A stretch of 8,492 nt of DNA. Origin: Armatimonadota bacterium (GTDB lineage Bacteria; Armatimonadota; Armatimonadia; Armatimonadales; Armatimonadaceae). The position numbers were made by a program, and so were the translations under genes. The notes beneath the pieces were generated by a model. It searched no databases, was not told the origin of the DNA, and saw nothing but the letters and a program-made list of their open reading frames with translations. Location: assembly GCA_014381035.1 (NCBI GenBank), contig JACMIS010000859.1, positions 1-8,492 on the forward strand, read 5' to 3'. Each line of letters opens with the position of its first letter. The first letter of the stretch is position 1. Of the stretch, positions 1 to 6,065 are shown piece after piece.

Positions 1-369
1 GCAGATGTGGCGCAACCCGCGATCACTGCACTCCTAGTGGAAACCAAAGACTGGGCATCGACAGGAAACGCGCTGGGCAAGCAACCGGGGCAAACACTCG
101 CATTGAGTTGGTTCGATTTCAAAGCGGGCGGAACGGGCTACGGGTCCGTAAGAGGTTCGCAAGTTTCCGTGGCGGGGCGTCATAATGCGGCTTACCGCGA
201 GAAGATCGGCGAACCGATTGGCAAGCCTGCCGATCCAAAAGCGATCAACAACACTGCTTTCTGCGATGGCCATGTAAAAGCACTCAAAGTCAGCGAACTG
301 TCTAGCAAGGGTGACCATTGGTCTCGCTCCGGCAAACGGAATGCTGCAGGCGCGGTAGTATTTCCATAG
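1..369 (+). CDS. DUF1559-type pseudopilin, C-terminal part (5' end outside window)
   Basis: The reading frame is open from base 1 (Ala-Asp-Val...) to the TAG at 367-369, giving the last 122 residues of a gene that begins upstream. The C-terminal part shows the hallmark of DUF1559 / prepilin-type 'H-X9-DG' proteins: RHN at residues 60-62 and FCDGHVKAL at 87-95. These are type II secretion or type IV pilin-like proteins, abundant in Planctomycetota, Verrucomicrobiota and Armatimonadota, made with an N-terminal prepilin signal (here outside the window) and an outer pilin-like globular domain. Unusually, 27 rather than 9 residues separate the His from the Asp-Gly. The tail after the motif (about 30 residues, Ser/Lys/Gly-rich) is ordinary for the family. 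A lipoprotein gene follows 25 nt downstream in the same direction, so the two probably share a transcript ending at the terminator at 584-629. Exact substrate or pilus role is unknown. Confidence 0.8.
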   Translation, partial: ADVAQPAITALLVETKDWASTGNALGKQPGQTLALSWFDFKAGGTGYGSVRGSQVSVAGRHNAAYREKIGEPIGKPADPKAINNTAFCDGHVKALKVSELSSKGDHWSRSGKRNAAGAVVFP

Positions 370-394
370 ACCACTGATCGTAGGAAGTCGCTGA

Positions 395-580
395 ATGAAA
401 AAAAGAGAAAGCGTTGTTTCGGTTTGCGTTGCTCTGTCTACCCTGTTGGTTACCGGATGCGCAACGGAGGAACCGCCCCCGCAAACATCGAGTGCTCCCA
501 CCACGGCAGTCTCGCCTCTGCCAGAAACGGCGGACAAAATGGACACACTGATGCCGGGGGGCGGTCCTCCCAAACAGTGA
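395..580 (+). CDS. small Pro-rich lipoprotein
   Basis: A 61-aa protein starting at ATG 395, preceded by a weak AGGAA Shine-Dalgarno about 9 nt upstream. Residues 1-22 form a lipoprotein signal: MKKRES n-region, hydrophobic core (about 7-20), and lipobox VTGC with the acylated Cys at 22. The predicted mature part is only about 40 residues, rich in Pro, Thr, Ser and acidic residues, with no hydrophobic segment and ending in a GGGPP-containing tail, so it is likely a disordered, lipid-anchored surface or periplasmic peptide. It sits 25 nt after the pseudopilin gene and just before the terminator at 584-629, which suggests a job linked to the pseudopilin or its assembly; this is inference from position only. 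No enzymatic motif is visible. A random ORF is unlikely given the clean signal peptide and lipobox. Confidence 0.75.
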   Translation: MKKRESVVSVCVALSTLLVTGCATEEPPPQTSSAPTTAVSPLPETADKMDTLMPGGGPPKQ

Positions 581-583
581 ACA

Positions 584-629
584 AAAATAAAAATGCCCCG
601 CTCTATACAGACCGGGGCATTTTTATTTT
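584..629. terminator. strong bidirectional intrinsic terminator
   Basis: Perfect 17-bp inverted repeat: arm aaaataaaaatgccccg at 584-600 and its reverse complement at 613-629, with a 12-nt loop (601-612). The GC core (tgccccg) is flanked on the plus strand by a T-rich 3' arm (TTTTTATTTT), and the A-rich 5' arm gives the same on the minus strand, so it could stop transcription from either side. It lies 3 nt after the lipoprotein stop codon and closes the pseudopilin-lipoprotein unit. Confidence 0.93.
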
Positions 630-640
630 CCGCGAAACAC

Positions 641-669
641 TTTACAAGTCGTGGAACCTCGGGTACCAT
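641..669 (+). promoter_or_regulatory. candidate sigma70-type promoter
   Basis: TTTACA at 641-646 (5/6 match to TTGACA) and TACCAT at 664-669 (4/6 match to TATAAT) are separated by exactly 17 nt. The site starts 12 nt after the terminator at 584-629 and points toward the GH18 gene at 1054. If used, the leader would be about 375 nt. The match is moderate and no experimental support exists. Confidence 0.4.
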
Positions 670-1053
670 TTAAGAAAGCGGTTTCCTATGCAACGAAGAT
701 GGGGAAATGGCATCCCTGCGCGATGTAGCAACGGTAACGAAAGGTTTGGTCAAGGGACATGGTGTCCATTCACGCCTAATACGCGGTGAACACCCTGGCA
801 ATACCGTGACGCGATTGCCCTGCGATCAGAATATCTCCCATTACTATTGCGGAACCACTCAGACGGTCAGACCGACGTCCAATCGAAAAGAAATCCTGAG
901 CCTAGATAAGATTCTTCGCTACAATCGCAACCTTAGTGTCACCATTTCAGGGCGCGAGTAGAAAGGAGGATACACAAGCCGGGCAAACAATCTCTTGTTT
1001 TGCATCAAAGCTATTATTGCTGTCTAAGACGACGCTCCATGGAGGTATCTCGT
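670..1053 (+). other. long non-coding stretch / possible leader of the GH18 gene
   Basis: About 380 nt with no gene I can support. An open frame at 707-961 (84 codons) has no spaced ribosome site, an atypical composition and no recognisable motif, so it is not called. Small inverted repeats occur, for example ggaca/tgtcc around 754-767 and ttcac/gtgaa around 769-790. A very strong Shine-Dalgarno-like run (aaaggagga, 962-970) has no ATG, GTG or TTG at a usable distance behind it. I found no match to a riboswitch class I could name. Confidence 0.4.
1041..1046 (+). promoter_or_regulatory. ribosome binding site that decides the GH18 start
   Basis: GGAGGT lies 7 nt before ATG 1054. This picks ATG 1054 over the in-frame upstream TTG 1000 and ATG 1039, which would put 5-18 non-hydrophobic residues before a clean signal peptide and lack a spaced Shine-Dalgarno. 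Confidence 0.85.
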
Positions 1054-2409
1054 ATGAAGTATTTATGTTGGAAAAAAGCACTCGCCGCGTTTCCTGCGGT
1101 GGTACTGTTGATCGGTATTGTGATGCTCGCCGCATTCGCGCCGGGTGCGGCGTTTGCCTCTACGTCGGGGATATTCGGCGGGGGACCGCTTTATATCAAC
1201 GCGGCGAACCGTATCAACGAACTCAAGAACTCGGGCTTCAAGGAAGTGGTTGTGTGGAACATCCAGGTCAGACCCAACGGCGATCTGAACTTCAACGGGG
1301 AGTTTCCACTCTGTTCGAATGGCTCCTACATCGGCGGTTCGACCCATCCCGATTTCGCGGGTAATATGGCGATCCTGAAGCAGGGCACCGTGCAGAGAGT
1401 CACGTTCAGTGTCGGCTCATCCAACGTCGGGGATTTTCAGAACATCAGAGACCTCGTCAACTCGCAAGGAACGGGATCGGGAAGCATCCTCTACCGGAAC
1501 TTCCGGGCATTGAAAACTGCCATCCCCGCTCTCGATGCGATTGATCTGGATGATGAGAACTGTTATGACCTGAGCACGATGGTGAAGTTTTGCGTGATGT
1601 TAGGGAACCAGGGCTACAAAGTGGCACTGGACCCGTACACCAACGCCGGTTTCTGGACGAGTGTCGCTTCGCAGGTCAACGCTCAGCGCGGGGGTACCAT
1701 TGATGCGATCCACCTCCAGTGCTACGACGGCGGAGGCGGAAACAACCCCTGTGCGTGGAATTTTGGCGGCATTCCCGTCTATCCCGGCGTATGGAACAAC
1801 GTAGATAGCCCGAGCAGCGTTCAAACAAAAATGACCAACTGGAAGAACCAATGCGGGATCTCCGGCGGCTGGATGTGGCTCTATGACGGATTTATTGGGA
1901 ATGCCGCGCAGTACGCCGCGGCAATCAACAACGGGATCGGTCCCTCCACCTTGATAAACGGCGTCTATGAAATCGCAGCCGCGACGACCGGGAACGCCCT
2001 CGACTGTTATGGCTTCGGCAACACCAACGGCACACCGATACAGTTGTGGCCCTACGCGGGTACCAACAACCAGAAATGGCTTGTCAACAGTTTGAACAAC
2101 GGCTACTACTCGATCCGTACGATCAATCCCAACGGCACCATAGGGCGTAGTCTGGACTGCACGGGTGCGAGTCCCAATAACGGCACTTATATCGGGCTCT
2201 GGGATTGGAACGGCGGACCCTGGCAACAGTGGCAGATCACAGCGACTTCCGGCGGGCGGTACAAAATCAGCACGGCTGGTACAAAACCGGACGGCACGCG
2301 GAACGTCCTTGACGGCGAGAACTGTTCCGGCGCGAATAACACCCGCATCCTGCTCTGGCCCTGGAGCGGTGGCTCCTGTCAGCAGGAGTGGTTCTTCCTC
2401 CTGAAGTAA
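1054..2409 (+). CDS. secreted GH18-type glycosidase (chitinase/endo-glucosaminidase-like) with C-terminal ricin-B lectin domain
   Basis: A 451-aa secreted protein. Residues 1-35 are a signal peptide (KK n-region, hydrophobic core 9-28, likely cleavage after AFA at about 33-35). Residues about 45-295 look like a glycoside hydrolase family 18 TIM barrel: the active-site motif DxxDxDxE is present as D161-D164-D166-E168, with E168 the expected proton donor, and HLQCYDGG at 220-227 fits the later substrate-assisting Tyr-Asp strand. GH18 enzymes cleave beta-1,4 bonds next to N-acetylglucosamine (chitin, or the core of N-glycans) by a retaining mechanism using the substrate acetamido group. Residues about 301-451 form a ricin-B type beta-trefoil with three repeats, each having an LD pair and a QxW-type motif (QKW 340-342, QQW 391-393, QEW 444-446), implying sugar binding. 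It has its own terminator and appears monocistronic. Chitinase versus endo-beta-N-acetylglucosaminidase cannot be decided here. Confidence 0.82.
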   Translation: MKYLCWKKALAAFPAVVLLIGIVMLAAFAPGAAFASTSGIFGGGPLYINAANRINELKNSGFKEVVVWNIQVRPNGDLNFNGEFPLCSNGSYIGGSTHPDFAGNMAILKQGTVQRVTFSVGSSNVGDFQNIRDLVNSQGTGSGSILYRNFRALKTAIPALDAIDLDDENCYDLSTMVKFCVMLGNQGYKVALDPYTNAGFWTSVASQVNAQRGGTIDAIHLQCYDGGGGNNPCAWNFGGIPVYPGVWNNVDSPSSVQTKMTNWKNQCGISGGWMWLYDGFIGNAAQYAAAINNGIGPSTLINGVYEIAAATTGNALDCYGFGNTNGTPIQLWPYAGTNNQKWLVNSLNNGYYSIRTINPNGTIGRSLDCTGASPNNGTYIGLWDWNGGPWQQWQITATSGGRYKISTAGTKPDGTRNVLDGENCSGANNTRILLWPWSGGSCQQEWFFLLK

Positions 2410-2460
2410 ACGGGAAGGATACGGTCGTTGCCAGACACCCGTTGTAACCCACGATTCGAT

Positions 2461-2508
2461 AAAGCACCTCCGGTTGTCCTTGGTACAACCGGGGGCGTTT
2501 TCGTTTTT
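2461..2508 (+). terminator. intrinsic terminator of the GH18 gene
   Basis: An 11-bp stem (2467-2477 with 2485-2495, one G-T wobble) and a 7-nt loop, followed by gcgttttcgttttt. Flanking A residues at 2461-2463 can pair with the first Ts. It begins about 50 nt after the GH18 stop codon. Confidence 0.85.
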
Positions 2509-2544
2509 CGGGTTTCGGTTACAACCAAAAACGATAAGCAACAG

Positions 2545-2574
2545 TTGACAAAATGCCGATTTCCCGTCTACAAT
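2545..2574 (+). promoter_or_regulatory. consensus sigma70-type promoter of citrate synthase
   Basis: TTGACA (2545-2550, perfect -35) and TACAAT (2569-2574, 5/6 match to the -10) with an 18-nt spacer. It lies just after the terminator of the preceding gene and about 113 nt before the citrate synthase start. Transcription would begin near 2581, giving a leader of about 105 nt. Such a near-consensus site predicts strong, constitutive expression, as suits a housekeeping enzyme. Confidence 0.85.
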
Positions 2575-2624
2575 CACGCGGTTAATACGCGACACTATAC
2601 CCCGGTCGTGAACCCGATTTACCG

Positions 2625-2703
2625 CGCCACTCAGGAGTGTATCCGTGGCGTGGGCATGAAACGCAAGCGAGGATTATCAAACTATTATGTCTGCCGCCAC
2701 TGA
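2625..2703 (+). promoter_or_regulatory. citrate synthase leader with hairpin and two nested mini-ORFs
   Basis: The leader holds a 6-bp hairpin (cgccac 2625-2630 / gtggcg 2645-2650). A good Shine-Dalgarno, caggag at 2632-2637, sits 7 nt before GTG 2645, which opens a 4-codon frame (M-A-W-A, stop TGA 2657-2659). That stop overlaps ATG 2656 of a 15-codon frame (MKRKRGLSNYYVCRH, stop TGA 2701-2703), which in turn runs 17 nt into the citrate synthase gene. The gene's own Shine-Dalgarno (GAGGA, 2669-2673) is 13 nt from its ATG, a poor distance. This could be translational coupling or attenuation, or chance; no conservation data are available. Confidence 0.3.
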
Positions 2704-3868
2704 TGAGAATAAACCGACTCCGCAGGTTGCCAAAGGTCTCGAAGGCATTGTCGCCGCCGCCACCAATATCGCCGAAGTGGACGGCGAAAAGGGCAAACTG
2801 ACCCTGCGCGGGTACGACATTTCCGAACTTTCCGGCAATGTCCAGTTCGAGGAGGTTTGCTACCTGCTCTGGAACGGCAGACTGCCGAATCAAACCGAGT
2901 TCGACGCCCTGAAAGCAGAAATGCAGGGCGCACGCGCCCTGCCCGCACCGGTGATCGACGCCCTGAAAGCCTTCGCGCCGCACGCCGAAGGGATGCATGT
3001 CCTGCGTATGGGCGCGAGTCTGCTTTCCATCGGCGACGCGTCTGTGGACAGCCTCGACATCGAAGGCTCCCGCCGCCGTGCCGCGCGGTTGCAAGCGCAG
3101 ATCCCGGCGATTGTCGCGCATTCGTACCGTATCAAACAGGGCAAGGAGATCGTCGAGCCGAAGCCGGAGCATGGCCTCGCCGCTGGTTTCCTGTACATGC
3201 TGGAAGGCGAAGAACCATCCGCCGCCCGCGTCGCCGGTTTGAACGCCTACCTCGTCGCGGTCGCCGAACACGGCTTGAATGCCTCGACATTCACCGGACG
3301 GGTCGTGACCTCGACCGACTCCGACATGGTTTCCGCGCTGACCGCCGCGATTGGCGCACTCAAAGGACCCAAGCACGGCGGCGTTCCCGGTCCAGTGCTC
3401 AAGATGCTACAAACCATCGGCACACCCGACAACGCGGATGCCTTTATCCGCGGCGAAATGACCGCGAACCGGCGTATCATGGGCTTCGGTCACCGCGTTT
3501 ACAAGGTGCGCGACCCCCGCGCCGAACTGCTTTCGGATGCCGCCGCGACGATGGCGGAGACGACCGGCGATGAGAATGTCAATAACCTGCTCACGCTGAC
3601 TAAGGCGGTCGAGGATACCACAGTCAAAGTGCTTGCCGAACTGAAACCGGGACGCGACCTGTTCGCGAACGTAGAGTTGTACGCGGCATTGATCCTCCAC
3701 GCAGTCGGCGTTCCGAGCGAACTGTTCACCCCGATCTTCGCTATCGGTCGTACCTCCGGTTGGACCGCCCACATGATTGACCAACTGGAAGACCAACGAC
3801 TGATCCGCCCCGCGTCGGTCTATGTCGGTCCCCGCGACCTCAAGTTCGTCCCGATGAGTGCACGGTAA
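2687..3868 (+). CDS. gltA: citrate synthase (short, Gram-positive/archaeal-like type)
   Basis: A 393-aa cytoplasmic enzyme of near-standard length for the hexamer-lacking short citrate synthases. It condenses acetyl-CoA with oxaloacetate to citrate, the entry step of the TCA cycle. Landmarks: AEHGLNAST with oxaloacetate-binding H195; KGPKHGG with H230 (equivalent of pig-heart H274); the PROSITE-type signature GFGHRVYKVRDPRAE with H269 (H320 equivalent) and R278; ELFTPIFAIGRTSGW with R355; and LIRP with R374. The third catalytic residue, normally Asp in NVDxxSG (pig D375), is Glu330 here (NVELY). ATG 2687 is the only reasonable start, since an in-frame stop lies at 2657-2659. The close relative 2-methylcitrate synthase is an alternative, but no prp genes are nearby. 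The gene is monocistronic, with its own promoter (2545-2574) and terminator (3887-3920). The symbol could equally be citZ or citA. Confidence 0.95.
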   Translation: MSAATDENKPTPQVAKGLEGIVAAATNIAEVDGEKGKLTLRGYDISELSGNVQFEEVCYLLWNGRLPNQTEFDALKAEMQGARALPAPVIDALKAFAPHAEGMHVLRMGASLLSIGDASVDSLDIEGSRRRAARLQAQIPAIVAHSYRIKQGKEIVEPKPEHGLAAGFLYMLEGEEPSAARVAGLNAYLVAVAEHGLNASTFTGRVVTSTDSDMVSALTAAIGALKGPKHGGVPGPVLKMLQTIGTPDNADAFIRGEMTANRRIMGFGHRVYKVRDPRAELLSDAAATMAETTGDENVNNLLTLTKAVEDTTVKVLAELKPGRDLFANVELYAALILHAVGVPSELFTPIFAIGRTSGWTAHMIDQLEDQRLIRPASVYVGPRDLKFVPMSAR

Positions 3869-3886
3869 GCGCAACACGGTTTCGAG

Positions 3887-3920
3887 AAAAACGCCAGACT
3901 TACCCTCTGGCGTTTTTTTT
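3887..3920 (+). terminator. intrinsic terminator of citrate synthase
   Basis: A 12-bp stem (3887-3898 with 3906-3917; core acgccag/ctggcgt) with a 7-nt loop, ending in a run of eight T (3913-3920). It starts 18 nt after the stop codon. Confidence 0.95.
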
Positions 3921-3994
3921 CCGGTTCCAAAAATCGGCGTCCGTGGCGTCTTATGCCACGCCATAAACGTTATTTCCCATTTTAGTGGTTGCTA

Positions 3995-4003
3995 TGGTAT
4001 ACT
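3995..4003 (+). promoter_or_regulatory. extended -10 promoter for the PEP-CTERM-like gene
   Basis: TGGTATACT: the TG extension one base before TATACT (5/6 match to TATAAT). No good -35 is present at 16-18 nt upstream, as is usual for extended -10 promoters. Start of transcription would be near 4010, about 105 nt before GTG 4116. Confidence 0.55.
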
Positions 4004-4115
4004 GCCGTCATATCACTATTTCCCCGCTCGCTCGTCATGCATTATTTATTAATAGAGCCATGGTTAGTGCTGTCATTCTGTGCCGGGAATAGAGTAATCA
4101 TCTAAAGGAAGACCT

Positions 4116-5216
4116 GTGCTGAAAACTGTATTCTCGCTATTTGGCATCCACTGTGTTCGTCAACTCCTCAGCGTCACCGCCGTATTCGTTCTCGGTCCGG
4201 CTGTGCTGAGCCTGCTTCAAGCCCGCAACGCACGCGCGCAGGCATACTCCTTTTACGGCGCGACGGCGGGAGACAGTGCCGTCACGCTCTACCAGTACAA
4301 TTTCAATTCGAACAACACGTTTCACAGCCGTGAGTTGGTCCTGAATACCGGGTTGAATTTCGTCAACGGTCTCGCCTGGGACAGGAACACGGAAAACGTG
4401 TATTACCGCAACGGGACCAACGCCCTATCTTCCGGGAGTGGCAGCCAAGACTTTTATGCCTACAACCGTGACACGGGACTGCAGACGCTGATTCGCCACG
4501 GGGGCGGCGTAAACCTCGTTGCAAGCGGTATCCGATTCGCCAACGCTTCGTACTATGACAACGCCTACTGGGCTATCGCCAGTGCCACCGACGATCTGTA
4601 TCGGGTAACGTTCGACGTTACTACCGACCCCGATGCCCCTACCTACAATGCACAATTATGGGCGGGCGATGTCAATTACGGAAATAACGGCGGTTCCCCC
4701 GACAGAGGAGTGAGTAACGACGAAGTGCTGGATTTCGGGGATATTGCGGTAGATACGAGCAACGGAGTCCTGTACGGCTTCGCCATAAACGCCGGCGCAT
4801 TCGAATTTTTCAGCGGCGACCTGGATCTTATTCAGGGCACCATCGGCGGAGCAGGCACCACGCTTGGTGGCAACACCATCAATGCCGCCCGCAGGGCGGC
4901 AACGGACACTTCCCTGGTACAACTTGCCCTGTCACTGCGCGACAACAATACCGTGGGCGACACTTTGTTTGGCGCAGCGGATACCGGATTATGGTATACA
5001 TTGAGCCTCACCAACGGTTCCCGAGGAAGCACGCCGATAGCGAATATTCCGGATACGGTTCTCGCCGACCTTACTAGCGGGGCGGCGTATCAGCCCGTAC
5101 CCGCGACGCCTTCCGCGGTTTCACTGGGGATCGGTGCCTTGGTCGGATTGATGGGAATGGGAAGTGGCAAGATTCGTTCGCGCCGGGGTCGTCGCGAAAC
5201 GCCTCGGGGAGCGTGA
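4116..5216 (+). CDS. secreted protein with degenerate PEP-CTERM-like sorting tail
   Basis: A 366-aa protein starting at GTG 4116, with AAAGGA 6 nt upstream. Residues 1-43 are a long signal peptide (hydrophobic core 17-34, likely cleavage near ARA at 39-41). The middle (44-325) is rich in Asn, Gly, Tyr and Thr and has strand-like segments such as NGLAWDRNTENVYY (84-97) and FGDIAVDTSNGVLYG (207-221), resembling blades of a beta-propeller; that fold is inference. The C terminus follows the tripartite exosortase-signal plan: PVPATPSA (327-334), a hydrophobic stretch (335-350) and a basic cluster KIRSRRGRR (352-360). The Pro-Glu-Pro core is replaced by Pro-Ala-Thr-Pro. Such tails anchor proteins until an exosortase/archaeosortase-like enzyme processes them. 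No enzymatic motif is visible, so function is unknown. It faces the minus-strand PEP-CTERM gene convergently. Confidence 0.8.
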   Translation: MLKTVFSLFGIHCVRQLLSVTAVFVLGPAVLSLLQARNARAQAYSFYGATAGDSAVTLYQYNFNSNNTFHSRELVLNTGLNFVNGLAWDRNTENVYYRNGTNALSSGSGSQDFYAYNRDTGLQTLIRHGGGVNLVASGIRFANASYYDNAYWAIASATDDLYRVTFDVTTDPDAPTYNAQLWAGDVNYGNNGGSPDRGVSNDEVLDFGDIAVDTSNGVLYGFAINAGAFEFFSGDLDLIQGTIGGAGTTLGGNTINAARRAATDTSLVQLALSLRDNNTVGDTLFGAADTGLWYTLSLTNGSRGSTPIANIPDTVLADLTSGAAYQPVPATPSAVSLGIGALVGLMGMGSGKIRSRRGRRETPRGA

Positions 5217-5363
5217 CAGCATGAGTCCCATGCGACGTGAGGGATGTTTCCCGCACAAAACGTGGCGATACGCGCGACCAGTCAACAGAGTGTAGAAACC
5301 GCTCAAGGTCGCAAGGTCGAAGGGTTTTCCCTGGTCGCTTGAAATGTCCTGAGGAGAAATTAT
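5217..5363. other. intergenic stretch between convergent genes
   Basis: About 150 nt with no gene. It holds a short direct repeat (aaggtcg at about 5305-5318, twice in tandem) and a distant 8-bp inverted repeat, gcgaccag (5274-5281) / ctggtcgc (5331-5338). No promoter or strong terminator for the plus-strand gene is seen before the hairpin at 5364-5405. Confidence 0.4.
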
Positions 5364-5405
5364 GGTGGGGAATCTCATTCCATCGGAGGAATGAGATTCC
5401 CCACC
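5364..5405. terminator. 18-bp hairpin terminator between convergent genes
   Basis: Perfect 18-bp inverted repeat, ggtggggaatctcattcc at 5364-5381 and its complement at 5388-5405, with a 6-nt loop. It begins 2 nt after the stop codon of the minus-strand PEP-CTERM gene. The trailing bases on the minus strand (ATAATTTCT) are only weakly U-rich, and on the plus strand there is no T-run, so it is either a terminator of limited strength or an mRNA 3'-end stabiliser. Confidence 0.75.
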
Positions 5406-5407
5406 GA

Positions 5408-6043
5408 CTATTTCCGGCGGCGGCGGGCGATTGTCATGCCGCCTATGGCGGCAAATCCGCCGAGCGCGAGTGGCAAGGTGCCCGCTTCCGGAACGGTGGT
5501 TGCCTGAAGTGCCACGTTGTCGTACTGGGCGTTGCCGGGCAAGATGATCGCAACGGTTTGCGCGGGGATGGATAGTGAAAGGTTCAGGGTTCCCGGCACA
5601 GTCTGATCCACGTTGAACGTGAACGCATCGAACGCCCCACTCAACGTTTGAAAATAACCAATAGCAGTTGCGGAAGCGTCTGCCGATGTTCCTGGCACGA
5701 CATCAATCGAGAATGTGTCAAAAAACGTGTCCGGAATCAGTTGGAAAATGATCGGACCATCGCTGAACCCGCCATCACCAAGACCAAGCACGTTGTTGCC
5801 CGCGTTCGATCCCACCGTCAGTTGCGGGTCCGACAAATCCGGCTCCCACTGATTGGTGATCCCGTTGACCCCGGCGAACGACACCACGAGCGACGACGGG
5901 AACAGCGTCCCCGCTGCCATTCCGGGGGTAGCCGCGTCAAAATTTTCCGTCACTGTGATTACTTGTGCCTGTGCCGTGGTCACCGCGCTAAACAGCGCGG
6001 TGGCTACGGCAACAGATGCGCAAAGGCGCAACATGTTTTTCAT
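5408..6043 (-). CDS. PEP-CTERM sorting domain-containing protein
   Basis: A 211-aa protein. The ATG (6043-6041) has an AAGGA ribosome site 6 nt upstream. Residues 1-26 are a Sec signal peptide (core 8-21, cleavage after AQA at 24-26). The middle (27-180) is a Ser/Thr/Gly/Asp-rich, strand-forming domain starting ITVTENFDAATPG and ending in YDNVALQ (174-180), a pattern common in jelly-roll-like PEP-CTERM proteins. The C terminus is a canonical exosortase signal: VPEAGT (184-189), hydrophobic segment (190-205), and RRRRK at the very end (207-211). In the family, the tail is recognised and cleaved at the inner membrane and the protein passed to the surface or extracellular matrix. No enzymatic function is recognisable. 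It lies 22 nt downstream of the alkaline phosphatase gene on the same strand, so the two are probably one operon ending at the hairpin 5364-5405. No exosortase gene lies in the window. Confidence 0.88.
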   Translation of the reverse strand: MKNMLRLCASVAVATALFSAVTTAQAQVITVTENFDAATPGMAAGTLFPSSLVVSFAGVNGITNQWEPDLSDPQLTVGSNAGNNVLGLGDGGFSDGPIIFQLIPDTFFDTFSIDVVPGTSADASATAIGYFQTLSGAFDAFTFNVDQTVPGTLNLSLSIPAQTVAIILPGNAQYDNVALQATTVPEAGTLPLALGGFAAIGGMTIARRRRK

Positions 6044-6065
6044 TGTTTTTCCTTTTAAACCGGTA

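Noticed and set aside
34..669. 211-codon minus-strand open frame over the pseudopilin and lipoprotein genes
   Set aside because: It reads through the terminator hairpin, has no recognisable domain, and is antisense to two genes with clear motifs.
707..961. 84-codon plus-strand frame before the GH18 gene
   Set aside because: No spaced ribosome site, no motif, signal or hydrophobic segment, and composition unlike the neighbouring proteins. Kept only as part of the unexplained leader.
976..1020. GGGCAAAC-containing segment considered as a c-di-GMP riboswitch piece
   Set aside because: The rest of the GEMM-type conserved bases and paired stems could not be found around it.
1600..2595. 331-codon minus-strand frame opposite the GH18 gene
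   Set aside because: A shadow of a GC-rich gene; it crosses the GH18 terminator and the citrate synthase promoter, and its translation has no family features.
2857..3573. 238-codon plus-strand frame inside citrate synthase
   Set aside because: Very Arg-rich out-of-frame translation of a clearly conserved enzyme.
3943..3963. Alternative 6-bp hairpins (cgtggc/gccacg and tggcgt/acgcca) after the citrate synthase terminator
   Set aside because: Short, mutually exclusive stems with no T-run behind them; likely chance or a minor backup to the strong terminator just before.
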